A DNA stretch of 64,000 nt from Cristatella mucedo (taxonomy: Eukaryota; Bryozoa; Phylactolaemata; Cristatellidae). Position numbers and translations under genes: made by a program. The notes beneath the pieces were generated by a model, which was not told the DNA's origin, did not search any database, and saw only the letters and a list, made by a program, of their open reading frames with translations. Below are positions 30,764-39,339 of this stretch, piece by piece. The DNA lies in contig WPIO01000003.1 of the NCBI GenBank assembly GCA_009760855.2, positions 1,281,001 to 1,345,000 on the forward strand, written 5' to 3'. Each line of letters starts with the position of its first letter. The first letter of the stretch is position 1.

Positions 30764-32383
30764 CTACCGCCCGGCGACAGTCGCGCCACGCTGCAGTCGT
30801 CGTGTATTGCTGAGTAGTTTGTTGCACCGGGCACCTCGGGCTCTTGCTCGCCCTCCGTCGAGCTCAGCTACGAGCCGTAACGGCTCACTAGGTAAAGCGG
30901 TTGCTTTTCACGACCTCGGTCCCGAGGTCGTGGGTTCGAATCCTGCGGTGGGCGATTCCTTATCGCCACTGCAAGTGGTGGTGATAGCCGTCAAGGCTCT
31001 TCTGTCGCTATAAAAAAGAGACTGTTAAACCAGCTAGTATTTTTATTTATTTATTTATTTTTTACAATGAGAGGCTTGTCGTGGGGTCGGCGATGGGTTT
31101 CTGTGGACCGTCGAAGCGCGCCGCCTCGGCAGCCCGCCGCCGCCAGCAGCTGTGGCGGTGGCCTCCGCATGCTAGCGACGGTAGCGATTGCTCCCGCCGC
31201 CGGCATCAGCCGCGGTGGCCCCCTGCATGCGCTCGGGCAGCATCGTCCCGCCGACCCAGCCAAGACATGCCTCCGCATGCCCATGACGGTAGCGATTGCT
31301 CTTTCGTCGCAGACGACGTGGGGGCAGGGCGATCGCCCAGGTTGCCGGCCGCCCTCGAGATTCCAGCCGCCACGCCGCTCAAGTTCTACGAGCGAGATTT
31401 CCGGCAGCCGCAGATCGCCTTTCACTCGTTTTGCGGGCATAACGTGGACTTGAATCCCGAGAGGACGATCGCGTCGCGAAAGCTCGAGCAGTACGACAAC
31501 GGCTACGTCTTCATCTCGCGTGCACTGCGGCCTAACGAGAAAGTCGTCGTCCAGGTGTTGACCGTCGACAAATCTTATAGCGGCGGGTTGACTGTCGGAA
31601 TGACCTCGTGCGACCCCAGCTTGCTCGACAAAAAGGAAATGCCCGACGATGCCGATGCACTGCTCGACCGCAGAGAGTACTGGGTGGTTCGTAAGGACGT
31701 TCACGTCAACGCCAACTGCGGAGACGAGCTGGCGTTTTCGCTCGGCTCCGAAGGTAAACATGGCTCTCGCTTGGTGCTTTGTCAATGTCTCGCTGCGGCT
31801 GCCCGCCGTCTTGTGCGATGTCTGCTGATTTTGCTGCTGACGATTTGTATGTTGTCGCCCTGGAAACATGTGCTGACTCTCTTCGTGGTTTTTTCTGCAC
31901 TGCTAGCTCTCTGGTGCCTAAGGATGGTCTCGCGGTATTTCAGGAATCTTAGTGTGAATGCATTTGGGAGCTCGCAGATTGTCCAGCAAATTCTGACTGA
32001 ATAGACCACTAGTGAGGCATTATCTTCGTTGGGTGGGGGAGCGTAGCGGCGGCTGGGGTGTTCTGGCGGTCTCTTGGTTTTTTGTATCGCGATTCTCGAC
32101 TCGGAGGTCTTCGTTTCGGATTATGCCATCATTCTTCAGTCAAATGGCACATGCCGTAACTGGGTGTACACAGTGCCACCTTGGCACGTATGGCAAGACA
32201 GCCAATCGAAGGGCGATCGTTCCAAAGATGCCGTCCATGGAAGACAGTAAGTCGGTGTGATGCATCTGACGACAGGGTCGGTGTGAACAATGTCGCCGGA
32301 TATTTCTCTTCTGGGCAGTTGCTGCTTTTCGTTACAGCTTCTGACCTTGATTCTGGTGGATGATGGAGGCAAAATGGCGCCGG

Positions 32384-32440
<57 letters not shown>

Positions 32441-32554
32441 GTTGCTTTGCTGTCTTGCTTCCAGCTCTGGGGCATCCATTAGAGGAAAGCGATATTTTCT
32501 GCAGTAGCTGGGAAAGCAATAGACTTGCTGATTGATGACGTCACACACCAAGCC

Positions 32555-32593
<39 letters not shown>

Positions 32594-35500
32594 TCGTGGC
32601 CCCAGCTTTTGTGCTCCATGTGCTTGGCAGGCTGGTCGTGAGAGAGATTTCTCTTTAAAGGGCGAGGTTGATTTAGTATTGCATCAGCATGCTGCTGCCA
32701 AGAGTTCTTTAATAAACTCGGTTGTTTAATTTTTACCAGTGACTTCTGGTGCAGCAGCAGCTATGTGGAGTTCCAACCGATCACTTTCTCTTGTCCAGTC
32801 AATGTATAATTCATATAAGGTAGCAAGAACGTCCGCCCTAATAAAAATACTAGAGCTGATTTAGTAGCCTCTTTTCTGTAGCGACGGAAGAGCCTTTGCG
32901 GCTGTCACCACCACTTGCAGTGGCAATAAAGGATTGCCCACTGCAGGATTCGAACACACGATCTCGGGACCGAGGTCGTGAAAAGCAACCGCCTTACTTA
33001 GTGTGCCATCACGGCTCACCGTCCAAGCAGCAGAGTCAGCAGCAGCAAGCAACACGAGAGCCAGTGCAGCTGTGTATCTGATGCAGAATGCTCTGCTACT
33101 GGTCTTTGCCCAGTGATGATTAGGTGCTTGCAGCTAACTAACTGCCCATGGCTTTGAGTCATGGAGCAAGCAACTCTTTGGTCGCTACTGCAAGTGAAAC
33201 GTGGCCGCGGCTTTTTCTGTCTATTTGTAGACGAGGCTTTTGAATAAGCTGATCTCTACCTTGATACCAGAACATGCATACGTTTCTATAAGCACGTTCA
33301 TGTAATTCTATTACGTTAGAGGGCCTTGCCTTAGCTGGTCGCGCTTGCAGTAAAGACGGTGAACGCAGATTTTGAACTTAGCCAGTGCTTTTCCATCTAA
33401 CCTTCATTCACTTAGTTCGTCTAAACCTGTGCATTCGCACTTCAGCCAAACCTTCGAAGCATGCTTCCTAAAACGAAAGTTTCAGCACCTCACTGGAGTT
33501 GGATGTATTACAATGTGCACTAATGTAATGTATCTCCGTCTGTAACTCCACAAAGTCATAAAGACCATGTGGGTGTTACGCAGGAGAGTTTTGTATAGCG
33601 CACTCACAGCCTAAGCGGCTTTCGGTACGCATTCGGTAGCCAACAGACGTCGTCTCACGCAACAAAGAGAAAGTGGGAAGCATAGCAGAGTTAGGAGAGC
33701 AGTTGAGGTAGTGAGTAGCATAGAAGTAGCAGTTCAGGACCGCTGAAAAAGATGTGCCATAGTCGGCATCAGGAGAGTAGATGTCGTCACTGGCAAGATG
33801 TTTGGGAGAGCAGGCTGGAGGAACTGTGGGCCTACTGCCGTTAGAACTCTCCCTGCATGGCTGCAGCTTTGCATTCAAATATGCCATTTCGAACAGCCAT
33901 CACACGACTTATCTCGAGAGTTTGGCTCGTTCTCATGAAACTTTGCTTCACTCCTTCCAGTAGCCTGCCTTTAGTCTGGTGCCATGAGGCATCTATTCGG
34001 TCGTGAAAATCGATGCAGACGACCGGAAAGTCCGACAGAGCCTAAGCTAGCCATTGCTGTGCGAGTGTTCGGGTCGGCAGATAAAATGATTGGCTTGGCC
34101 CTTTCGTCGTCGTGTGACGGCAGCTGTTTCACCGCGTGTTTCTTGACCGGGGTGAAGGCTACAAATGGTGCCAATCGCTTGACATAACCCTCATAAGCAC
34201 GTCTCTCCCAGTCGACTGACATGTCAGTAGTCGACTGGCAGTTAAAACTTCGAGATCCATTCGTTTCCTGTCATAGTGGGCATGGCAGCCCTGCATCAGA
34301 GTTTACGCGAGGTATTTAGCTGCCATCGTGTTGTGCATGAGCACTTTCAAATGATGCAGTACTTACACTAGCAACTCTCACTATGTGGCTTGGTCGACTG
34401 CCGGTGTTTTTTAGGTTCAAGTATGCTTAGACGTGCATAGTTGGCAGTACTGGTGCCCAGATGAATTTTGCCAAACCGCTTGAATTGTCCCCCATAATGT
34501 GCATGTCGATATCACGTGACTGCTTACAGCTCTCACTTGGTGTGAGCTGCATAGCCTATTGCACTGATCAAACTCGGTTGAAATGACGGATTTGACGTAT
34601 CGACAACATTCGCATGAAACATGAAGATGGACGGAGAAGCTTTCCGGATCTTTGTCTTCTGGATGAATAGAACTAGTTCCAAGTTGACAATCTGATGACT
34701 AAGTGAACAAGAGATTGTTCATCCAGTCCCGGGTCTAACCTCAGGGTAAAGGTGCTTGCTCATCACGAGCCAGACAGATCCTTCAGCGGGCGAACCTTTG
34801 TTATCCACCGTAAGTGCTGGTGATAGCCGTTAAGGCTGTCCTGCCTTTACAAAAATGATTCTCTTGAATCAGCCAACCTCTTTTTTTTTATCTCTCCCAG
34901 TGTCTTTGCTGCCATGCGCACAAAGCTGTCTTTGTTGCCTTTTGTCGATAGAGGAGCTTTATTGACTGTCGTTGTCACACGTCTTCGAGTCGTTGAGTCT
35001 CCTTTGAGGCTGAAAATGTTTTGCTTGACAGCCTTCTCACTTATCTCCAGCTTGTAAAGTAAAGGTCAAGGCTGATTCGACAGCCTCATTTGTATTGCAG
35101 CAGCAGCAGCAGAAAAACCTCAGCGCCTATTGCCCTGCTTGCAGTGGGCAATAAAGAGTCGCTTCCTACAGGTGTCGAACTCGCGACCTTGAAGGTCGTG
35201 AAGTGCGTGTACCCCTAGGCCAAGGCCCGTGGCTTAATGAACGATCTTTTGTTTGCAAAGTCACCAGATTGTCAGCTTGGAGAGAATTGATGTTTCACTT
35301 ATCCCTGTCTCGAAAAAATGGGTGCTCACAGATTGTAATGGCTTGCAACTTGTACTAATGCAGCGAATTTTTTCATAGCTCTTGCATTTGCAAGATAATT
35401 ACAGTCTTCTGCTTTGTGCTGTGTTATTTGTCTCCCACTGGTAGCAAATCCTTCGTTTAAGTTTACTTTGGACTTTTTTCATTCGTTCTAACTTGGTCTT

Positions 35501-38500
35501 TGGTTCATCTGAGCTGAGCACACACACGTGTGGTTCATCTGAGCACATCACGGTTCATCTGAGCACATCACGGTTCATCTGAGCACATCACGGTTCATCT
35601 GAGCACATCACGGTTCATCTGAGCACATCACGGTTCATCTGAGCACATCACGGTTCATCTGAGCACATCACGGTTCATCTGAGCTGAGCACACGTGTGGT
35701 GCAGCTGCTTGCAATCGCTGCTCGGATCTATGTGCCGGTAGTTCGCTATGTCAAGGCTAGCATTGGGCAGTAGAAGAAGGCAGTTTCTCACTATCCCCAG
35801 TCATGCACTACTAGTGGCTGATAACTTAGCTTCGTTGAGCATTTCGTCGTAATTAAACTTCAGCGAAAAATGTCGTCGCGACAGTGTGACGCTCCATGTC
35901 AGTGTTGCTGCATCGTGTGCTGCATCGTGCATTTGTTTGTTTTAGGCGAACTTCACTTCAGCAAGAATGGACTGCACAGCTATGTAATTTTACACGTTGA
36001 CATGACTATACCATTGTGGCTGTTCTTAGACATGTATGGTCAAATAGGCAAGCTGCAACTATATGGTAAGTTCGGACCCAGAAACCTTTTAATCTGGTCG
36101 CATAGACTGTGGGCCTGCACAATATGACGGTGCAGTTTGATTTTGCACACGAGCCACTGGTGTGGTGTGGTGTGAGCGTGCATGTGACCTCAGTTATGCA
36201 CCCAAGCGGGTGATGGGCGGGGAGATAACTCGAAAAGCGATCCGGTGCTAGCCTACCGGGGCATGTTGTGGTTGCAAATTATAAGCGTTCAACCACCCTG
36301 ATCTTGAGCATACACTCACTCTCGCAATATGGCAGCAGCTGCCGTGGCTGTAAACTTATTCGGGTTTACAGAGGGTTTTCTACAATGCAAGGCCAGGCAT
36401 AGTAAAGTTATGCCCATCATGTAAAAATATTGAAAGCCCAAAAATAAACACATTTATTGCAGCTGTGTGTTCGTGAAGTGTGACGTCGCTCACCACGGTT
36501 ATTTATTACCTCTCTTATGTGGCCAGGCAGGAGAGGCTACCAGCGCCTGCATCTTCTCCTCTGCTGTAACACATTCCACAGAGCTAAAGTTTTACTGAAA
36601 CGGTCGGCTAATGGTACAAGCCAAACACCCTGCCTTAGCTGCCTGTCAATATCGCTCAATAATTATTCTACACTAGGGTTCAAATCAGGCGACTGGCTGG
36701 GCCACTGCATCAGCACCACTTAAGGATTCGTCTAAAAAGGACGAGTGGTGAGCATGTCCCAAGTTAAGACAGTATGCTTGGGAGTCTTTATCTTTTTGTC
36801 AAATGTACCACCTGCAGCAGAGCGTTTAGGCTTTGAAATACAATTTGCATGACCAACAACTGCTTGAGTAAGGTACCTTTTTGACGAATCCCGGCATGGC
36901 GTCGATGCAGTGGCTCACCCAGGCGCCTGATCAGGACCGGTAGAACGTGTATGGACATGTATAGGATTTTATTTACGTGAGCGCATATTTAGAGAAGATG
37001 CAATGCTGCATGGCTTGCTTGTCTCTAGCTGTCTGCCCCACTGCCGTCCTTTTCGAAAGCTCGACAGGTCTGGTGCCGGTGCCGCTGCTCTAGTGCCGCT
37101 GCTCTCTGGTCGCTGCTTACTTTCCATCGTACGTAAAGTGCCTGGAAAAATAGGGGGCGGAGCCAAGATTTGAGGGGACTTGGGAGGGGGGGAGCAATTG
37201 GACTCCCTGGCTCTGCCTGAAAAGAGATTGAGTTCGTTCTCTGAGGGCGCTATAAAAATGTGCTATATTTACTACTTACTGTACTAATTAATGGGAGGTT
37301 TCGTCGCGCACGAATATCATCGTAGTCGGCCGTCCAGTTTCACGTCGTGCAGGAAATGCACGACGTGAAGCAACAAGCGGACCTCTAGTCGCGTCGACAG
37401 TCCTGGTGCTGTACCAGGCTGCTATGATCTCACTGCTGCTGCAGTGCCACGTGCTGCAGTGATAAGGTGCCACGATGATCGACTGCCGCTGGCAAGCCTG
37501 GGACGTTGTATCGTATTTGTTTATTCTTCAATGTCTTTCATATTCTGCCATTGATACTGTAGCAAGGGTGAGACCTCGTGAGCGAAAGCTGCTTACGAGA
37601 GTGTGCCGCACTGTAGTAACCTTAAGCCATCCGCACCCTGTTTTACGGCTGCAGCTGTCATGCAACTGCATGGGCCGAGATTCCCCGCATTCTTTACCCC
37701 TCGAATGACGGAGCCCCCGCTATTGAAGTCCGGAATAAAAAAAAAAGAAAAAAGAACAAGCTGGCCGATCGTCAGACAGCAAGCTGTAGACAATTTTTTC
37801 CGACGTCTGCTGCCCTGGGCTCTTTAGTCGAAATGCTGAAAATGCACAATAGCCACCACATTCGCCTGAATTCAATGCCTTCCTGCGAGCGCCAGACCTA
37901 CCGGAAGTTCCTGGGCGCAGCATGTTCAGACTATCAAGTTTTGAGTAATCAATTATCAAGTGATCACTTTCGAGAGCTACATTGTATCGCATGCATCAAG
38001 CGTCTTGCATAAAACAAGAGATGTTAGCGCAATAGCTTACTACGCCTGTGCTTCTGCGCTAAAACTTCCTCTTTGTTTCCTGCTTTGGCTTTGACAACCG
38101 CTTCTCTCAAGTGCCCTGCCGGCGTCGTGATCTTCGGTGCTGCCGTTTAGCAGCGACCTATTTTGCCGAGCAGGTCCTGTGGCTGCAGCGCAGGCCGTCG
38201 TGCCGACGCTCGGAGCGCTGGAGGGCAGTGGCAGGCCGAGCGACGCTTCGCCATCGTCCGGCGACGGCCTGCACCTTAGGCAGCACGCATTCGACGGCGG
38301 CGGCCTTCGCGTCGAACTGCCCCCGCTGGGACACCAGCAGCAGCACGGCGACACAGTCGTCCGGTCTGCGAGGCAGCCGACGCCGGCGGCGGCTACGGCA
38401 GCGCCGCCGCCAGTCGTGCCGCCGCGCATATCGAGGAGCGCCTCCGCAGCCGTCAGCCTGCCCTCGCCGACGACGCCCGGCTCAGCGGCACCTGCCGTCG

Positions 38501-38847
38501 CCGCCGCGTCCGGGCAGAGCATCCCGCCCCCGAGCAGCTCGACCGCAGATGACGCGGTCGCTGCCGGCAGCCGAGTAGCCGCCGCCGGCAGCGACTGCGC
38601 CGCTGTGACGACGCCGAGCGCTGTGAGCGTCTTGGAGGAGCAGCCACAGCCGATGACGCATGCCGGTAGCCAGGCGACGAGCGAGTGCGTCGTTTGCTTT
38701 GAAAAAGCGTGTGACTCTGTGATATACACGTGCGGTCACGTGTGCATGTGCTTTGCCTGTGCCTCGTCCATGAAGCAGCACGCTGAGCCCTTTTGTCCGA
38801 TGTGTCGGCAAAAGATACAGGACGTGATCAGAATATTCCGCTCCTAG
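25650..38847 (+). CDS. neur: Neuralized-type E3 ubiquitin ligase (NHR-NHR-RING)
   Basis: Exons recognised: about 25650-26176, 27125 to about 27250, about 31130/31312-31753, 35946-36065 and 38174-38847. Neuralized proteins bind Notch ligands (Delta/Serrate) through NHR domains and ubiquitinate them with the RING, driving their endocytosis at the plasma membrane. Seen here: NHR1 (FCKGICFSRRPVRINEKVC, YACPDLVNQPGYWAKALPE), a Ser/Pro-rich linker, NHR2 (GYVFISRALRPNEKVVVQVL, LLDRREYWVV), an Ala/Ser/Pro-rich linker and an intact RING at the very C-terminus. The arrangement is closer to fly Neur than to NEURL2 or NEURL4. Introns after 26176, 31753 and 36065 are all phase 1. The N-terminal exon and promoter are not identified. 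Introns of 0.9-4.2 kb are full of repeats. Confidence 0.9.
26177..27124 (+). other. neuralized intron
   Basis: Bounded by gtgagt and ttttcag. It contains SINE-B 26836-26976; the first 650 bp show nothing recognisable. Confidence 0.7.
26836..26978 (+). mobile_element. SINE-B copy
   Basis: 5'-truncated head (ACTAGGTAAGGAGG), box B GGTTCGAGTCC, body, end CTGCTAAATCAGCTAGTATT. Confidence 0.85.
27125..27250 (+). CDS. neur: neuralized inter-NHR linker exon (3' limit uncertain)
   Basis: The acceptor gccgttttcag completes a Val codon with the phase-1 G of the NHR1 exon. The frame then reads VLSSPRESSESRCSEAAPTK and a Ser/Pro-rich stretch to about QLPLDEFFALLTQY, fitting a disordered linker. No strong donor is visible: gtgaaa at 27149, or gtattt/gtgttt near 27250-27262. 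A SINE-A starts right after, at about 27262. Confidence 0.6.
27262..27425 (+). mobile_element. SINE-A copy, long-spacer variant
   Basis: Box B GGGCTCTAGCCC, tail GAAGGGCCTGAATGGAGAT. It lies directly after the Ser/Pro-rich exon, so it may supply that exon's end or an alternative donor (AAG/gtcaag). Confidence 0.72.
27494..27603 (-). mobile_element. LINE-A 3' tail
   Basis: Minus-strand tail: AATAATAATAATACATGTTT at the left, then the complement of the TAAAGTGCCTAGAAAGAG block. The copy stops after about 110 bp. Confidence 0.75.
27607..28320 (-). mobile_element. degraded repetitive transposon-derived gene
   Basis: On the minus strand, broken frames resemble a protein found in many near-identical copies in invertebrate genomes: DPIRDFGLTKLNAELLTSTI, PSEWHLFIESSSTSLKVILL, GGFTNFPCLLC and NNIKWELLVDPRKAL then LPLHIKF. 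I know these motifs as a repetitive, probably transposon-encoded family of unknown biochemistry. Stops and frameshifts interrupt the copy; it cannot be functional. It sits antisense in a neuralized intron. Confidence 0.65.
28782..29315 (-). mobile_element. LINE-A 3' end
   Basis: Minus strand: (AAT)n at 28782-28799, the TAAAGCGCCTAGAAAGAG block, then the 3' UTR and the RT C-terminal coding segment to about 29315. Confidence 0.9.
29722..29868 (-). mobile_element. SINE-A copy
   Basis: Complete minus-strand copy; head complement ACTAAACCGGCTCGGC at the right end. Confidence 0.9.
29993..30126 (+). mobile_element. SINE-A copy
   Basis: GAGCTGGTTTGGTCTAGCGG to GGGGCGCTATATAAATGAAT, followed by (TA)n to 30147. 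It lies about 125 bp from an oppositely oriented SINE-A. Confidence 0.92.
30708..30775. repeat. 68-bp perfect palindrome with (TA)n core
   Basis: GCCGGGCGGTAGCTT (30708-30722), 38 bp of alternating AT, then AAGCTACCGCCCGGC (30761-30775). The whole segment is self-complementary, so it can extrude a long hairpin or cruciform. Confidence 0.95.
30885..31058 (+). mobile_element. SINE-B copy next to NHR2 exon
   Basis: Near-consensus, with hairpin CACGACCTCGG-TC-CCGAGGTCGTG at 30909-30932, GGTTCGAATCC, and end CAGCTAGTATTTTTATTTAT. Confidence 0.95.
31130..31753 (+). CDS. neur: neuralized exon with first part of NHR2 (5' limit uncertain)
   Basis: The donor gtaaac follows GGCTCCGAAG (phase 1). NHR2 starts at IAFHSFCGHNVDL (31414) and includes ERTIASRK, GLTVGMTSCDPSLLD and LLDRREYWVVRKDV. 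Upstream the same frame is open to 31081 through a GC-rich Arg/Ser/Pro stretch. Acceptor candidates are ccagcag (about 31149) and tcgtcgcag (31312). A 32-bp segment recurs 108 bp apart (31162 and 31270), in frame, giving HASDGSDCS and HAHDGSDCS. Confidence 0.85.
32385..32438 (+). repeat. (GT)n microsatellite
   Basis: Pure GT repeat in the neuralized intron. Confidence 0.97.
32556..32591 (+). repeat. (CTG)12 trinucleotide repeat
   Basis: Twelve uninterrupted CTG units in the neuralized intron; not in a supported coding frame. Confidence 0.95.
32848..33022 (-). mobile_element. SINE-B copy
   Basis: Full-length minus copy ending at GTGTGCCATCACGGCTC. Confidence 0.92.
33530..33785 (-). mobile_element. 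LINE-B 3' end
   Basis: Minus strand: TATCTCCGTCTGTAACTCC at the 3' edge, then the same 3' UTR/C-terminal region as at 7530. It breaks off near 33785. Confidence 0.78.
33971..34222 (-). other. unidentified open frame in neuralized intron
   Basis: An 83-codon minus-strand frame (RLAPFVAFTPVKKHAVKQLP, RAKPIILSADPNTRTAMASL) ending in TAA. The composition looks coding-like, but the plus strand is also open and no family is recognised. It starts inside an inverted repeat. Confidence 0.25.
34208..34238. repeat. imperfect palindrome
   Basis: CCAGTCGACT...AGTCGACTGG around a GACATGTC centre, with a 2-bp offset. Confidence 0.8.
34728..34898 (+). mobile_element. SINE-B variant copy
   Basis: Head GTCTAACCTCAGGGTAAAGG, like the copy at 7083; body with GTTAAGGCTGTCCTGCC and a TTGAATCAGCCAACC end. 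Confidence 0.65.
35060..35236 (-). mobile_element. SINE-B copy
   Basis: Minus copy with a small CAG expansion (CAGCAGCAGCAGCAG at about 35098-35113) and a hairpin variant GCGACCTTGAAGGTCGTG. Confidence 0.82.
35500..35697 (+). repeat. 20-bp minisatellite framed by longer half-units
   Basis: About eight copies of ACGGTTCATCTGAGCACATC. Both edges carry GGTTCATCTGAGCTGAGCAC followed by a GTGTGG element. It lies about 250 bp upstream of the NHR2-end exon. Confidence 0.95.
35946..36065 (+). CDS. neur: neuralized exon with end of NHR2
   Basis: Acceptor tgtttgttttag, donor gtaagt, phase 1/1, 120 nt. GELHFSKNGLHSYVILHVD then PLWLFLDMYGQIGKLQLY closes NHR2 exactly where the preceding exon stops (SLGSEG). 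Confidence 0.92.
36510..36728 (-). mobile_element. Tc1/mariner transposase relic, C-terminal part
   Basis: The minus strand reads MQWPSQSPDLNPSVE, the conserved W-P-x-Q-S-P-D-L-N-P block around the last catalytic acid of Tc1-type DDE transposases, followed by stop codons. It lies in the last neuralized intron. Confidence 0.7.
37134..37265 (+). mobile_element. SINE-A/LINE-A type tail with a 60-bp interruption
   Basis: GTAAAGTGCCT (37134) is separated from GAAAAGAGATTGAGTT (about 37220) and GAGGGCGCTATAAAAATG by about 60 bp of G-rich sequence; TGCCT is repeated at the junction. Confidence 0.55.
37266..38173 (+). other. end of last neuralized intron
   Basis: No repeat family was recognised, apart from an A-rich run with AATAAAAAAAAAA near 37734. 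Open frames on both strands look random. Confidence 0.4.
38174..38847 (+). CDS. neur: neuralized terminal exon with RING finger
   Basis: The acceptor ccgagcag gives phase 1, matching the donor at 36065. About 170 residues of Ala/Pro/Ser/Gln-rich linker precede the RING at 38686-38805, with ligands C-x2-C, C-G-H, C-x4-C (CMCFACASS) and CPMC: all eight C3HC4 positions present. It ends DVIRIFRS then TAG, as in Neuralized where the RING is terminal. A (GT)n tract begins 46 bp past the stop. Confidence 0.95.
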
Positions 38848-38892
38848 ATCTCTCCTTCCCTTGAGGAGTGCACAGCATGCGGTGCCTGCATT

Positions 38893-38914
38893 GTGTGTGT
38901 GTGTGTGTGTGTGC

Positions 38915-38946
<32 letters not shown>

Positions 38947-38959
38947 CTGTGTGTGTGTG
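38893..38959 (+). repeat. (GT)n microsatellite in presumed 3' UTR
   Basis: GT repeat with GCGCGT and GCCTGT interruptions, 46 bp after the neuralized stop. Confidence 0.95.
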
Positions 38960-39123
38960 GGGAGCGAGTTTGTGCTTGGTACTGCAAGCTTTAGAGCTGA
39001 GAGCTGGACTGAGACTGCAAGCTTTAGAGCTGAGGTCTGCGGCCAAGGCTTGCTGCCCAGCGAAGGCTGGCGGCAGCGGAGCCGACAGGCGCGCTGCAGT
39101 GGCGACTTCTTTCTTTTAGTCAT

Positions 39124-39332
39124 TTATTTCTTACGCTTGAGATGCACCAGTCTGCTCCACAGCCATCGGTGGGTGCCTTTTGCAATAGCGATCGCATGAG
39201 TTCTCGCTTGCAGGCGAGTCAGAATAAACGCCAGTGCGGCTGGTGTTGCTGCAATGGCTACGAATGCTTGGGTCAGCGCAGCTCGAGTCGGCAGCTGCAT
39301 GACCTCGATCGCTGCGTCGCCGAATAGGCCTG
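39124..39332 (-). CDS. candidate terminal exon of a minus-strand gene
   Basis: The minus strand after a gttacag acceptor reads GLFGDAAIEVMQLPTRAALT, a hydrophobic stretch, then LVHLKRKK and a stop. The C-terminal KRKK could be an ER-retrieval type tail. It is tail-to-tail with neuralized. It may be chance; no family is recognised and no link to the 47.8-55.3 kb gene is shown. Confidence 0.25.
39233..39238 (+). terminator. candidate polyadenylation signal
   Basis: AATAAA, the first canonical hexamer after the neuralized stop codon (386 bp downstream). No GT-rich downstream element was verified. Confidence 0.4.
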
Positions 39333-39339
39333 TAACGTC

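Noticed and set aside
30885-30960. Functional tRNA gene
   Set aside because: A and B boxes are present but there is no cloverleaf or anticodon stem, and the sequence recurs as the SINE-B head.
31051-31869. 272-codon minus-strand open frame
   Set aside because: Antisense shadow of the GC-rich NHR2 exon; the plus strand has clear domain homology.
38040-39123. Long minus-strand frames over the RING exon
   Set aside because: Antisense shadows of the GC-rich Ala/Pro linker, the RING and the (GT)n tract.
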